A stretch of 64,000 bases of DNA from Aquabacterium sp. CECT 9606 (GCF_918741295.1 NZ_CAKKNB010000001.1:186001-250000), one strand, 5' to 3'. Shown: positions 27,747-36,739, numbered from the stretch's first letter. A program made the numbers and translations. The notes: generated by a model from the letters alone, not told the origin.

Positions 27747-29249
27747 TCACTTGAAGGTGTAGGCCTTGGTCGTGGACGAACCACCCACACCTTGCACCTT
27801 GACATCGACCACGCCGGTCGGCGACGCGGGTGTCACGGCTGAAATCAGCGTGCTGCTCACCACGCTGAAGCTGGTGGCGGGCAGACTGCCGAAGTACACA
27901 TTGCGGGCGCTGGTGAAATTGCTGCCCGTGATGTAGACCGTTTTGCCGCCGGCGGGCGAGCCACTGCTGGGCAACACGCCGCTGACCGTGGCCGGCACGA
28001 CGGCCTTGCCACCGATCGTGACCGAGACCAAGGTGGTGCGGGGGGTGGGTTCGTCACAAGCCACCGCGCGGGTGTCGATGACTTGACCCGAGGCGTTCTT
28101 CAGGTCCACGGTGGCGTTGGTGCGGCCCACGTACATGGCCGTGTCGGTGCCCGTGGTCAAGGCCTTCCACTTGCCGATGGTCAGGAAGCCCGAAGCGGGG
28201 ATGCGCGATGCCGCACGTTGGCCGGCCACCAGGGGGATGTCTGCACCGACGATGGGGCTGGAGGCGGCCATGTCGATTTGCGCAGGCGCGGTGTTGGTGG
28301 AGTTGAATTCCAGGCGGGTCACAGCGAAACTGGCCGACTTGGCCGCTGGCACTTGACCGACCAGTTCGCTGATGGTGTCACCCGACAGCACGATGTTGCC
28401 GTAGCCACTGGTGGCCGAGTCAAACACTTCACCCGGGGCGTACAAAGCCGGGGCGATGCCGGTGAAGGTGCCATCCACTTCACGGCGGCCCAGGCCCGAG
28501 ATGTTGCACGACAGCGGGAAGCGCAGGCTGCCAGCTTGCGTCATGAAAGGCGCGTCCAGATCTTCGGTGCGAATGTTGGTGTGCGGGGCCGACACTTCAT
28601 CGGAGTGCGTGCCAGCGACCGTCATGCCCAGCACGATGATTTCAGGGGAGGGGGCGGCGCAGGCCACGCCCAGGTCCCACAAAATGGTTTTGCCAGACTT
28701 GGTCAGCAAGCGCAACACGCCCTTGGCCGAGCTCATCTTCACCAGCACCTGGCTGGGCACGGTGTTGGTGGCGGTCAGTGGGCCGATCTGGATGAAGCCC
28801 GTGGGCGGCAGGGCCATGCGCACGGGCTGCCCAGCCACGATGGGCAGGTTCTCGACCACGATGGGGGCGGTCAGGCCATTGATGATGGCCGGTGTGCCAT
28901 TGGCGATCGCGAAATTCAGTTCGCTGATGGTGCCGTTACCGAAGCGGGCGCCCAGCAGGTTGTAGGACAGGTCCACCAAGCCTTGGGGCAGCTCCAGGAT
29001 GCCGCTGCCATCGGTCATGTAGAACTGCTGCCCCGGCGTCACCGTGGTGGCCATCGAACCCGTCAGCTTGATGTTCAGGGTCTGCTTGCCAATGATCGGG
29101 AAGGTGCACGACAGCGGGATGCGCAGGCTGCCGATCTGGCTGTTCAGCGGGATGTTGGTGGGGTCGACGCCAGCGGCCTGGGCGGACAGCTGGGTGCCCA
29201 GCAGGCAGGCGGTGGTGATGGCGGACAGCCAGAAACGTGGATGGCTCAT
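27747..29249 (-). CDS. Secreted protein with two homologous modules and a C-terminal IPT/TIG domain
   Basis: Exported protein of 500 residues of unknown function. A signal peptide (about 1-26, ending SAQAA) precedes two related beta-rich modules. Module 1 starts GSLRIPLSCTFPIIGKQTLN near residue 41 and module 2 starts GSLRFPLSCNISGLGRREVD near residue 242. Both then have a TvTPGqqF/aLYAPGEVF block and an L-G-x-isEL stretch, and both finish with a G-F-i-xIG strand and a conserved Cys (GVACAAPSPE, AVACDEPTPR). Residues about 410-500 form an Ig-like IPT/TIG domain (VSGVLPSSGSPAGGKTVYIT). It is divergent from a TetR-type regulator with an inverted repeat between them. Confidence 0.75.
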   Translation of the reverse strand: MSHPRFWLSAITTACLLGTQLSAQAAGVDPTNIPLNSQIGSLRIPLSCTFPIIGKQTLNIKLTGSMATTVTPGQQFYMTDGSGILELPQGLVDLSYNLLGARFGNGTISELNFAIANGTPAIINGLTAPIVVENLPIVAGQPVRMALPPTGFIQIGPLTATNTVPSQVLVKMSSAKGVLRLLTKSGKTILWDLGVACAAPSPEIIVLGMTVAGTHSDEVSAPHTNIRTEDLDAPFMTQAGSLRFPLSCNISGLGRREVDGTFTGIAPALYAPGEVFDSATSGYGNIVLSGDTISELVGQVPAAKSASFAVTRLEFNSTNTAPAQIDMAASSPIVGADIPLVAGQRAASRIPASGFLTIGKWKALTTGTDTAMYVGRTNATVDLKNASGQVIDTRAVACDEPTPRTTLVSVTIGGKAVVPATVSGVLPSSGSPAGGKTVYITGSNFTSARNVYFGSLPATSFSVVSSTLISAVTPASPTGVVDVKVQGVGGSSTTKAYTFK

Positions 29250-29279
29250 GGGGGCTCCTTGCGCAACAGCGCTGGTTCA

Positions 29280-29311
29280 TTAAATTGGAAATGATGTGTT
29301 GTCCAATTTAA
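29280..29311. promoter_or_regulatory. Inverted repeat operator between the IPT gene and the TetR gene
   Basis: TTAAATTGGA (29280-29289) and TCCAATTTAA (29302-29311) are perfect ten-base inverted half-sites separated by 12 bp, in an AT-rich pocket of an otherwise GC-rich region. It lies 30 bp before the IPT-gene start and 92 bp before the TetR start. It is the best operator candidate for that regulator. Confidence 0.6.
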
Positions 29312-29403
29312 AGATTACGCTCATCATTCAATGAGCGGCATCGGTGACAACCCGAGCCAGGGGCCCCTCATCTAATGGGTGGGCCTGCATGGACAATGGC
29401 GCC

Positions 29404-30153
29404 ATGAGTACCGCCAGTTCCCCGCCCGTCAAACGCCGTCGATCGAACAATGTGACCCGTCCCTACGGCGGTGTACACGCCGAGACGCGCAAGCAGGAGC
29501 GCCGCACACGACTGATCGCGGCGGGGTTGGAAGTGATCGGGACGCGGGGCTACCACCTGTCGACCGTGCGCGACATCTGCGCCCAGTCGGGCCTGAGCGA
29601 GCGCTATTTCTACGAATCGTTCAAGGGCATGGGCCTGCTGTTCGAGGCCGTGTACGCCGAGTTGCACGCCGAGTTGCAGCGCCGCGTGATGGGCGCTTTC
29701 CTGGGGGCGGATGCCTTGCAGGCCGACCCCATGAAGCTGGCCGAGGCGGCCGTGGTCGCGTGGCTAAGCTTCCTCAAGGAAGATGTGCGCCGCGCCCGCA
29801 TCCTGCTGGTCGACGCAGTCACCGTCAACGATTCAAGTCAGCGCAATGCGAAGGCCGCGATCCAGGATTTCGCGGGCATCATCCGCGCCTTCGTCGACAT
29901 GCTGCACCCCAAGGTGGACAAGCTGGGCTACGACACCGCGTTGATGTCGTCCATCCTCACGGGCGCCTGTGTGCAGGCGGCCAAGTCCTGGATGTGGGGC
30001 GACTTCCAGCAGCCGGTGCCTGAAGTCGCCAAGCACCTGACCCTGGTGTTCGGCAGCCTGCACGATTTCTACGTGCGCGAAACCGCGCTGCTGGTCACTT
30101 CGCCAGTGGAAGAAGACGCCAAGCCAAAGTCTCGCCGCCGCGCAGGGGCTTGA
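29404..30153 (+). CDS. TetR/AcrR-family transcriptional regulator
   Basis: Repressor of 249 residues. The N-terminal helix-turn-helix reads [20 protein letters not shown] followed by [20 protein letters not shown] (about residues 38-78), as in the TetR family. The longer C-terminal ligand domain ends with a basic tail (KSRRRAG). An upstream ATG at 29389 is also in frame, but 29404 is closer to the domain start. The gene is divergent from the duplicated-module secreted protein and probably represses it through the inverted repeat at 29280-29311. Its 3' end overlaps the convergent pyrC gene by 59 bp. Confidence 0.88.
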   Translation: MSTASSPPVKRRRSNNVTRPYGGVHAETRKQERRTRLIAAGLEVIGTRGYHLSTVRDICAQSGLSERYFYESFKGMGLLFEAVYAELHAELQRRVMGAFLGADALQADPMKLAEAAVVAWLSFLKEDVRRARILLVDAVTVNDSSQRNAKAAIQDFAGIIRAFVDMLHPKVDKLGYDTALMSSILTGACVQAAKSWMWGDFQQPVPEVAKHLTLVFGSLHDFYVRETALLVTSPVEEDAKPKSRRRAGA

Positions 30154-31141
30154 TGCTGGCCTGATCGCCAAAGGGCAGGGACTCGGGCACGACCCAGGGC
30201 TCGCGCTTCAAGATGACCTTGTCCACATTGCGGGGTAGCTTGTAGAAGTCGGGCCCGTGGAAGCTGGCAAAGGCTTCCAGCTTGTCCAAAGCGCCCGCGT
30301 TTTCAAAAGCCTCTGCGTACAGCTCCAATGCGCAGGGCGCTGAATAGCAGCCCGCGCAACCGCTGGCGTGCTCCTTCAGGTTGGCCGCGTGCGGTGCGCT
30401 GTCGGTGCCCAGGAAGAACTTGGGCGAGCCGCTGGTGGCCACTTGCACCAGGGCCACGCGGTGCTCTTCGCGCTTGAGGATGGGCAGGCAGTAGTAGTGC
30501 GGCCGGATGCCGCCCATGAAGATGGCGTTGCGGTTGTAGAGCAGGTGCTGCGGCGTGATGGTGGCGCCCACGAAGTGGTCGGCTTCGCTCACGTACTGCG
30601 CGGCTTCCTTGGTGGTGATGTGCTCGAACACGATCTTCAACTCGGGGAAGTCGCGGCGCAGCGGGATCAGCTTCTCATCGATGAACGCCTTCTCGCGGTC
30701 AAACACATCGACCTCGTTGTCGGTCACTTCGCCATGCACGCAGAACACCAGGCCTTCGCGCTGCATGGCCTCCAGCACCGGGTAGGTTTTGCGCAGATCG
30801 GTCACGCCCGCGTCGCTGTTGGTGGTGGCGCCGGCCGGGTAAAGCTTGAACGCGACAGCGCCCATGGCCTTGGCACGCGCCACTTCTTCTGCGGGCGTGT
30901 TGTCGGTCAGGTACAGCACCATCAAGGGCTCGAACTTCACGCCAGCTGGCACGGCGGCGCGGATGCGGTCGCGGTAGCCCATGGCTTGCTCGGCCGTGGT
31001 CACGGGCGGGCGCAGGTTGGGCATGACGATGGCGCGTGCGAATTGCCGCGCGGTCGCGGGCACCACGCTGGCCATGGCGGCGCCATCGCGCACATGCAGG
31101 TGCCAGTCGTCGGGTCGGGTGAGGGTCAAGGTATTGCTCAT
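30095..31141 (-). CDS. pyrC: Dihydroorotase (E. coli PyrC type)
   Basis: Zinc-dependent amidohydrolase that closes carbamoyl-aspartate to dihydroorotate in pyrimidine synthesis. The 348 residues equal the E. coli class. The metal-binding DWHLHVRDG is at about residues 11-19, the carboxylated lysine is in [15 protein letters not shown] (about 103), His residues are in FCVHGEVTD and FEHITTKEA, and the catalytic Asp is in [13 protein letters not shown] at 31141 is immediately followed by [11 protein letters not shown] as in relatives. Its downstream end overlaps the convergent TetR gene by 59 bp. Confidence 0.96.
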   Translation of the reverse strand: MSNTLTLTRPDDWHLHVRDGAAMASVVPATARQFARAIVMPNLRPPVTTAEQAMGYRDRIRAAVPAGVKFEPLMVLYLTDNTPAEEVARAKAMGAVAFKLYPAGATTNSDAGVTDLRKTYPVLEAMQREGLVFCVHGEVTDNEVDVFDREKAFIDEKLIPLRRDFPELKIVFEHITTKEAAQYVSEADHFVGATITPQHLLYNRNAIFMGGIRPHYYCLPILKREEHRVALVQVATSGSPKFFLGTDSAPHAANLKEHASGCAGCYSAPCALELYAEAFENAGALDKLEAFASFHGPDFYKLPRNVDKVILKREPWVVPESLPFGDQASIKPLRGGETLAWRLLPLAK

Positions 31142-31199
31142 GCCGTGATTGTTGCATTGAGGCGTCACAGGGGTCCCAAAACCCCCTAAGCCTTGGGCC

Positions 31200-31289
31200 C
31201 TAGTTCTAGGTTCCCCCCTAGCTTGACCGTCCCCAACCCTAGGGGCTTGGGGCCTTGGCACCCTTGTGGCGCTTGTCCGGCATCCCTAG
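31200..31289. repeat. Cluster of five CTAG tetranucleotides
   Basis: CTAG occurs at 31200, 31206, 31218, 31239 and 31286, several times in the larger contexts CCCTAG and CCTAGG. CTAG is a rare word in proteobacterial DNA, so five in 90 bp is striking. The cluster lies 70-160 bp before the C25 peptidase start, in the 218-bp gap between pyrC and that gene, and may be a binding array or a structural element. Confidence 0.5.
31255..31271 (+). promoter_or_regulatory. Sigma-54-like -24/-12 promoter for the peptidase gene
   Basis: TTGGCACCCTTGTGGCG carries the invariant GG (31257-31258) and GC (31269-31270) separated by ten bases, with TTGGCAC matching the -24 consensus exactly; the -12 part (TGGC instead of TTGC) is weaker. 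It lies 88 bp upstream of the peptidase start. Sigma-54 control by PrsK/PrsR is known for PEP-CTERM genes in related bacteria, which makes the site plausible, but the match is imperfect. Confidence 0.35.
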
Positions 31290-31359
31290 TCTCCGCTCCA
31301 CACCACGCCATCCAGGCCCGGTGCCTGTTTATCCCCTTCGGAGTTTTTTGGAGACGACC

Positions 31360-34053
31360 ATGCTGATTCACTCAATTTCCAACCGGCGGCGCGCGCTGTC
31401 CACCACCGCGCAAGCCGCTGCGGCCATGCTGGCCATGACCTCGATGGCCTGGGCCCAGACCGCCCCGACCTTGCACGTTGAAACCGTGTCTTCATCTCCC
31501 GATGCCACCGTGCTGCGCGTGGTCGTGCCCGTGCCCAAGCTGGACAGTGTTGAGACGCCCAGTGGCGTGTTCCAGCGCTTCTCGCTGGCCAACGGCGGCA
31601 GTGCCATCAATGACGTCCGCGAAATCGGCCTGCCTGAAGTGCCCTTGAGCGGCTTCTCGCTGGCCTTGCCTGTCGATGGCAAAGGCGACCCTTCGGTGGA
31701 AGTGATCCCCGAAGGTTCGATCAAGCGCTTGCAGGCCCGTCTTTACCCAGTGCAGCCGCCTGACAGCGCCGTCGCTGGCGATCGCAGTGCGCCCAAGTTC
31801 GAGTTCGATGCCGACCGCTGGTCCAAGGGCGTGAAGGCGCCTGGCCAGGACCAAGGCACCTTGCCCGTGTTCAAAGGCGATGCCAATGTGAACGGCTACC
31901 GGATCTCGCCCTACGGCTACAACCCGGCAGAGCAACTCATCACCTACTACTCCAGCTACCTGATCACCATCAAGCACCCTGGCAATTGCTTTGTCTACGA
32001 TCGCCTCCTGCTCAAAGGCGTGGTCGGATCGCAGAAGCTTGGCTTTGACGGCATCGACCAGCGCATCGAAAAACTGCCCCTGCCGGCCACGCAGTTCACC
32101 TTGAACAAGGACCTGCTCACCAAGCTGCGTTGCGCCCCGCCCATCACCATCAATCCCGCCATCCTGGGCGCGCGTTTCCTGATCGTCACGCACCCCAATT
32201 TCAAAGCTGCGGCCGACACCCTCAAGGTGCACAAGCAGGCCTTGGGCATCACCACCCGCGTGGTCACCACCGCGGAGATCACCGGCGCGGGCCCCAACGC
32301 GACCGAGGCCCAGATCCGCGCCTGGATCGCCAACTACTACAACACGCACCTGATTCGCCCGAAGTGGGTTCTGTTTGTGGGTGACGCCGAGTTCGTGCCC
32401 ACCCACTACGACCAGCCCAACATCTGGGACTCGGCCAAGAACGCCGGCGACATGTGGTACGGCCAATTCCTGCCGGGCGCCACCGCCACCACCATCCCGC
32501 CTTTCGGCATCGGCCGTTTCCCGGTGGACACGCTGGCGCAGGCCAACACCATCGTCTCCAAGGTGATGGCGTTCGAGAACTCGCCACCGGCCAACCCGAT
32601 CTTTGGGCAGGACTTCTACAGCCGACTCACGTTCGCGTCCTTCTTCCAGATCACCGAGAACGGCAACACCACCACCACCAAGGACAAGCGCTGGTTCGTG
32701 GAAACCTCTGAGAAGGTGCGTGACCATGCCGTGGGCAAGGGCTACAGCGTGGCTCGGCTGTACACGGCGGACGCCGCGGCCAATCCCCTGTTCTACAACA
32801 GCGGCGCGTCGATTCCCGCATCCCTGAAGAAGCCCGGCTTTGCTTGGGATTCGGATGTCAACGACGTGGCCGCCGCTGTCAACCAGGGCACGGCCATCCT
32901 GTACCACCGTGACCATGGCTGGTGGAACGGTTGGGGTGATCCGTCCTTCGGCACGGGCAACCTGGGCCTGATCTCGGTGACCAACAACGAGTTCCCGGTT
33001 GTGTTCAGCATCAACTGCGCCAGCGGTGTGTTCGACAACGAGACCGTGGACCTGGCCGGCAACAAGGTCGGTGCCGGTTACAAGACACCGGGCAGCGGCA
33101 CGCCCATCGCATCGGGCTCCACCTACTGGGCCGAGTCCTTCCTGCGCAAGGCCGATGGCGCATTGGCGGTGATTGGCGATTCGCGCCAGAGCAGCACCGT
33201 CGACAACAACCACCTGACCTTTGGTTTGTTCGATGCGGTTTTCCCTGGCCTGGTCCCGAGTTTCGGTTCCAACGTCAAGATCCAGCGCCTGGGTGACCTG
33301 TTGAACCACGCCAAGACCTACATCTCCGATGTGAGTACCGGCGCACAGGCCAACATCCACCCGTTCAACAGCGGCGGCACCCGCCCGGCCGTCGGAAACC
33401 TGCGTCAGGAACTCAACATCTACAACCTGTTGGGTGATCCGACCGTGAAGCTGCGCACCAGCCCACCCTGGAAGTTCAGCCTGCCCATCTTCACCCTCGA
33501 GAAGACGCTGGTGAAGATCAAGGTGCCCGTGCAACCTGGTTGCCTGACCTGCCCGCCCGAGCTGGAGCAGCCCGAGTGGGTCACCGTGGTGGCGTTCGAG
33601 CCCAAGACGGGCCGTGAACTGGGCCGCACCCTGCTCAACGTCGATGGCGTGGGCGAGATCGACCTGGGCGACAGCTTCACGGGCGACAACGTGCTGGTGC
33701 GCGTGGCCTCGCCCGATGGCAGCAGCACACAAGCGGCCATCAAGGAGACCGACGCCGATGGCGATGGCGTGCCGGACAGCCGTGACAACTGCGTGGCCGT
33801 GCCCAACAAGGAGCAGCAGGACACCGACGGTGACGGCTACGGCAACGCTTGCGATGCCGACCTGAACAACGACGGCTTCGTCAATGCCCTGGACCTGTCG
33901 ACCCTGCGTGCCCAGTTCGGCAAGCGCGGCGTGGCGGGTGACCTGAACGGCGATGGCCTGGTCAATTCGCTGGACGTCAGCCGCTTCAGCAAGCTGTTCG
34001 GCAAGGCCCCTGGCCCTTCTGCCCTGCACCTGCCCGTGGCCACCGCCAAGTGA
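31360..34053 (+). CDS. Secreted gingipain-like C25 cysteine peptidase with thrombospondin-3 and type I dockerin repeats
   Basis: Protein of 897 residues. A signal peptide covers residues 1-34 (ending AMTSMAWAQ). A propeptide-like region follows, and then the C25 peptidase domain (about 265-690). The catalytic pair is visible as His519 in LYHRDHGWWNGWG and Cys553 in VFSINCASGVFD; their 34-residue spacing is close to that of gingipain R. An Ig-like region follows, then thrombospondin-type-3 calcium repeats (DADGDGVPDSRDNC, DTDGDGYGNACD, about 800-833). The end is a type I dockerin of two EF-hand-like repeats, DLNNDGFVNALD and DLNGDGLVNSLD (about 834-885). It has no PEP-CTERM of its own. The cohesin gene is 48 bp downstream, so the peptidase is probably surface-attached by docking. 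Confidence 0.88.
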   Translation: MLIHSISNRRRALSTTAQAAAAMLAMTSMAWAQTAPTLHVETVSSSPDATVLRVVVPVPKLDSVETPSGVFQRFSLANGGSAINDVREIGLPEVPLSGFSLALPVDGKGDPSVEVIPEGSIKRLQARLYPVQPPDSAVAGDRSAPKFEFDADRWSKGVKAPGQDQGTLPVFKGDANVNGYRISPYGYNPAEQLITYYSSYLITIKHPGNCFVYDRLLLKGVVGSQKLGFDGIDQRIEKLPLPATQFTLNKDLLTKLRCAPPITINPAILGARFLIVTHPNFKAAADTLKVHKQALGITTRVVTTAEITGAGPNATEAQIRAWIANYYNTHLIRPKWVLFVGDAEFVPTHYDQPNIWDSAKNAGDMWYGQFLPGATATTIPPFGIGRFPVDTLAQANTIVSKVMAFENSPPANPIFGQDFYSRLTFASFFQITENGNTTTTKDKRWFVETSEKVRDHAVGKGYSVARLYTADAAANPLFYNSGASIPASLKKPGFAWDSDVNDVAAAVNQGTAILYHRDHGWWNGWGDPSFGTGNLGLISVTNNEFPVVFSINCASGVFDNETVDLAGNKVGAGYKTPGSGTPIASGSTYWAESFLRKADGALAVIGDSRQSSTVDNNHLTFGLFDAVFPGLVPSFGSNVKIQRLGDLLNHAKTYISDVSTGAQANIHPFNSGGTRPAVGNLRQELNIYNLLGDPTVKLRTSPPWKFSLPIFTLEKTLVKIKVPVQPGCLTCPPELEQPEWVTVVAFEPKTGRELGRTLLNVDGVGEIDLGDSFTGDNVLVRVASPDGSSTQAAIKETDADGDGVPDSRDNCVAVPNKEQQDTDGDGYGNACDADLNNDGFVNALDLSTLRAQFGKRGVAGDLNGDGLVNSLDVSRFSKLFGKAPGPSALHLPVATAK

Positions 34054-34101
34054 TCTTTCTTTTTTCTCAACCCTTTGTGATCTGAACCTCAAGGAATTCT
34101 C

Positions 34102-34650
34102 ATGAAACTGCATCAAACCCTCATCGCCGCCGCCGTGACCCTCGCTGCCTTCGCCACGCAAGCGCAAACGGTGTCCGTCATCGCCCCGGTGACCAACGTC
34201 AACATCGGCGACAGCTTCACCGTGGACCTCATGGCCACAGGCTTCCCCGACAAGATCTTTGGTGGCGGCTACAACATCGCCTTCGACGCCAGCATGCTCC
34301 AGCTGGACGACATCAGCTTCCCGGCCAACTGGGAGTTCCTGGTGGACAAGGGCACCCAGGTGGGCGGCACCGTGAGCGATGTGTTCTTCAACACCTTCTC
34401 GGCCCCCATCAAAGGTGACTTCCTGACCTCGACCCTGAAGTTCACGGCCATTGGCTCGGGCAGCTCGGCGATCACCCTGAGCGAATCGCCCTCCTTCCCC
34501 TTTGGCGATGAGTTCTCCAACGCCGTCAACGTGACTTACGTGGGTGGCACCGTGAACGTGGCGGCCGTGCCCGAGCCAGGGTCAGTGGCCCTGATGCTGG
34601 CCGGCCTGGGCGCCGTCGGCTTCGTGGCCTCGCGCCGCCGCCAAGGCTGA
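34102..34650 (+). CDS. Cohesin-domain protein with PEP-CTERM anchor
   Basis: Protein of 182 residues. A signal peptide (about 1-21, TQAQ) is followed by one cohesin-like jelly-roll domain (about 22-152): NVNIGDSFTVDLMATGFP, then GGGYNIAFDASMLQLDDI, then LTSTLKFTAIGSGSSAITL and the closing strand VGGTVNV all fit the cohesin pattern. The C-terminal signal is PEPGSVALMLAGLG, a hydrophobic helix and the basic SRRRQG. Cohesins bind dockerins, and the gene just upstream encodes a dockerin-bearing peptidase, so the two most likely form a pair with this protein as the membrane or surface anchor. A strong terminator follows. Cohesin assignment is from pattern; the pairing is inference. Confidence 0.85.
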   Translation: MKLHQTLIAAAVTLAAFATQAQTVSVIAPVTNVNIGDSFTVDLMATGFPDKIFGGGYNIAFDASMLQLDDISFPANWEFLVDKGTQVGGTVSDVFFNTFSAPIKGDFLTSTLKFTAIGSGSSAITLSESPSFPFGDEFSNAVNVTYVGGTVNVAAVPEPGSVALMLAGLGAVGFVASRRRQG

Positions 34651-34690
34651 CACTGGCCCACGCTGGCGTGATGCCGGCGTGACGCCATTG

Positions 34691-34727
34691 GCGATGCACC
34701 GCCTGGGCGGGGTGCATCGCTTTTTTG
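34691..34727 (+). terminator. Rho-independent terminator after the cohesin gene
   Basis: A perfect ten-base stem (GCGATGCACC 34691-34700 with GGTGCATCGC 34711-34720) is followed by TTTTTTG. It lies 40 bp after the cohesin stop and ends the peptidase-cohesin transcription unit before the phytase-like gene. Confidence 0.9.
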
Positions 34728-34792
34728 TTTGTCAAACGCCTGTCATCAAAGCGGACCATCCTTCGGCGCTTCTCACCTCAGGAGTACCCGAA

Positions 34793-36220
34793 ATGCGTTT
34801 GCACCGACTTGCCCATGCCGCTGCTGTTGCGGCCTTCCTGGTGGCCACCGTGCCATCCCACGCCAGCGTTGACCTGATCGCCGTGGGCTCCTTGGGCGGC
34901 ACCGCAGACCTGTCGGGCTTGTCGGGTGTGCTGGAAAGCGGTTTGCGCGCCGACGTCCTGGGCGGCATCGGATCAGGCCTGGCCTGGGCGGGCGGCGACA
35001 CCTTCCTGGTGCTGCCCGATCGCGGCCCCAACGCCACCAGCTACCTGGGTGGCGCGGCCGTGGACAACACCACCGCCTTCATCCCACGCTTTCACACCGT
35101 GACCCTGGACCTGACGGCCTCGGCGTCGGGTGGCTTGCCCTACACCCTGACCCCGACCCTCAAGGCCACGACCTTGTTGTACAGCCCCACGCCGCTGTCA
35201 TACGGCTCCACGGCCGGCCTGCCCAGCGGCACGCCCAGCCAGAACAAAGCGGGCCAGTACTTCTTCACCGGCCGGTCAGATGGGTTCTCGACCGGCAATT
35301 CGCTAATGCCCAGCAATGCCCGCCTCGACCCTGAAGCACTGCGCGTGTCCCGCGATGGCAAGAGCGTGTTCGTGTCCGACGAATACGGCCCTTACGTCTA
35401 CCAGTTCAACCGCGCCACCGGCGAGCGCATCAAGACCTTCACCTTGCCGGACCACTTCGCCGCACCGAACCAGAACGCGCTGGGGGCGGCCGAGATCAGC
35501 GGCAACAGCACGGGACGCGTGGCCAACAAAGGCATGGAAGGCCTGGCCATCAGCCCCGATGGCAAGACGCTGGTGGGCTTCATGCAAAGCCCGCTGGCGC
35601 AAGATGGCGGCGACGGTGGCCGTGCCAACCGCATCGTCAGCATCGACGTGGCCACCGGCGCCACCCATGAGTACGCGTACGACAACGTCATCAACGGCAA
35701 GGCTTACAACAGCAGCGAGATCCTGGCGCTGAACGACCACCAGTTCCTCATCCTGGAGCGCGATGGCAAAGGCCAGGGCGATGGATCGTCCGCCAAGGTC
35801 AAGCAAGTGTGGGCCGTGGACATCAGCGGCGCGCAGGACGTGAGCAGCTTGTCGGGTGAGGCCGCCCTGCTGGCCAAGGCGCCGACCAAGACCTTGTTCC
35901 TGGACATTGCCGGCGCCCTCAAAGCTTTTGGGGTGGCCGACACCGCCATCCCCGCCAAGCTCGAAGGCATGGCCTTTGGCCAGGACATCGTTGAAAACGG
36001 CGTGACCAAGCACACCTTGTACATCGCCAACGACAACGACTTCGTGCCAGGTGTGGCCGGCAGCAGCCGCTTCTACATCTTTGCATTCACCGATGCGGAG
36101 CTGGCCTCCAAAGGCCTGGCCTACACGCCCCAATCGATCACCTCGGTGCCCGAGCCTGAATCGTTCGCCTTGCTGGGCGCGGGCCTGGCCGTGATGACCT
36201 GGGTGCGTCGCCGTCGCTGA
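34793..36220 (+). CDS. Phytase-like esterase-domain protein with PEP-CTERM signal
   Basis: Secreted protein of 475 residues. The signal peptide is about 1-24 (VPSHA). A six-bladed-propeller domain of the 'esterase-like activity of phytase' family fills most of the rest: GSGLAWAGGDTFLVLPDRGPN, LDPEALRVSRDGKSVFVSDE, GMEGLAISPDGKTLVG and the KLEGMAFGQD / YIANDNDF stretches are typical. The C-terminus is PEPESFALLGAGLAVMTWVRRRR, where the PEP motif, helix and arginine cluster form an exosortase signal. A GGAG ribosome-binding site precedes the ATG at 34793. Behind its own terminator-separated promoter region, it is the third secreted protein of this locus. Confidence 0.88.
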   Translation: MRLHRLAHAAAVAAFLVATVPSHASVDLIAVGSLGGTADLSGLSGVLESGLRADVLGGIGSGLAWAGGDTFLVLPDRGPNATSYLGGAAVDNTTAFIPRFHTVTLDLTASASGGLPYTLTPTLKATTLLYSPTPLSYGSTAGLPSGTPSQNKAGQYFFTGRSDGFSTGNSLMPSNARLDPEALRVSRDGKSVFVSDEYGPYVYQFNRATGERIKTFTLPDHFAAPNQNALGAAEISGNSTGRVANKGMEGLAISPDGKTLVGFMQSPLAQDGGDGGRANRIVSIDVATGATHEYAYDNVINGKAYNSSEILALNDHQFLILERDGKGQGDGSSAKVKQVWAVDISGAQDVSSLSGEAALLAKAPTKTLFLDIAGALKAFGVADTAIPAKLEGMAFGQDIVENGVTKHTLYIANDNDFVPGVAGSSRFYIFAFTDAELASKGLAYTPQSITSVPEPESFALLGAGLAVMTWVRRRR

Positions 36221-36256
36221 TCCAGCGCCGGGTGGGAACCCCCCGACAATCCAGGC

Positions 36257-36739
36257 ATGGAAGCTTGGATGGTCGCGGGGGTTTCTTCGTTTTTAGCGTG
36301 GTTGGCATTGCCCCAGGTCGGGCTGGGCGCGGTGTTCGTGGTCGCTTTCGTGTCGGCCACGCTGCTGCCTTTGGGGTCCGAGCCGGCCCTCTTCGCCTTC
36401 ATCAAGCTTCACCCCGAGATGCTCGGGCCGGCGTTGCTGGTGGCCACATTGGGCAACACCTTGGGCGGCGTCGTGACCTGGTGGTTGGGCTGGCTGGCCC
36501 GCCGCGGCACTGAAAAAGTCACCCACCACCCCGCCAACACCGATGGCCGAGCCTTGCGCTGGCTTCAGCGCTTTGGCCCGAAGGCTTGCTTGCTGTCGTG
36601 GTTGCCCATCGTGGGTGACCCGCTGTGCGCGGTGGCCGGTTGGCTCAACTTGCCGTTTTGGCCCTGCGTGGCCTGGATGGCCGCAGGCAAGTGTGCCCGC
36701 TACATCACCACCACCGCTTTCATGCTGTGGGTGGTTTGA
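36257..36739 (+). CDS. YqaA/DedA-like membrane protein
   Basis: Small integral membrane protein of 160 residues of the YqaA group within the SNARE-associated/DedA superfamily. It has four to five hydrophobic segments. FVSATLLPLGSEPALFAF and GNTLGGVVTWWLGWLARRG match the family core, as does PKACLLSWLPIVGDPLCAVAGWL, which resembles the R-x-P-G/ P-x2-G-D re-entrant-loop motif. DedA-family proteins are lipid transporters or scramblase-like; the YqaA subgroup has no assigned role. It starts 37 bp after the phytase-like gene in the same direction and may be transcribed with it. Confidence 0.85.
   Translation: MEAWMVAGVSSFLAWLALPQVGLGAVFVVAFVSATLLPLGSEPALFAFIKLHPEMLGPALLVATLGNTLGGVVTWWLGWLARRGTEKVTHHPANTDGRALRWLQRFGPKACLLSWLPIVGDPLCAVAGWLNLPFWPCVAWMAAGKCARYITTTAFMLWVV

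Noticed and set aside
31492..34167. An 891-residue antisense frame over the C25 peptidase
   Set aside because: Shadow of the real gene, with no signal peptide, domain or ribosome-binding site.
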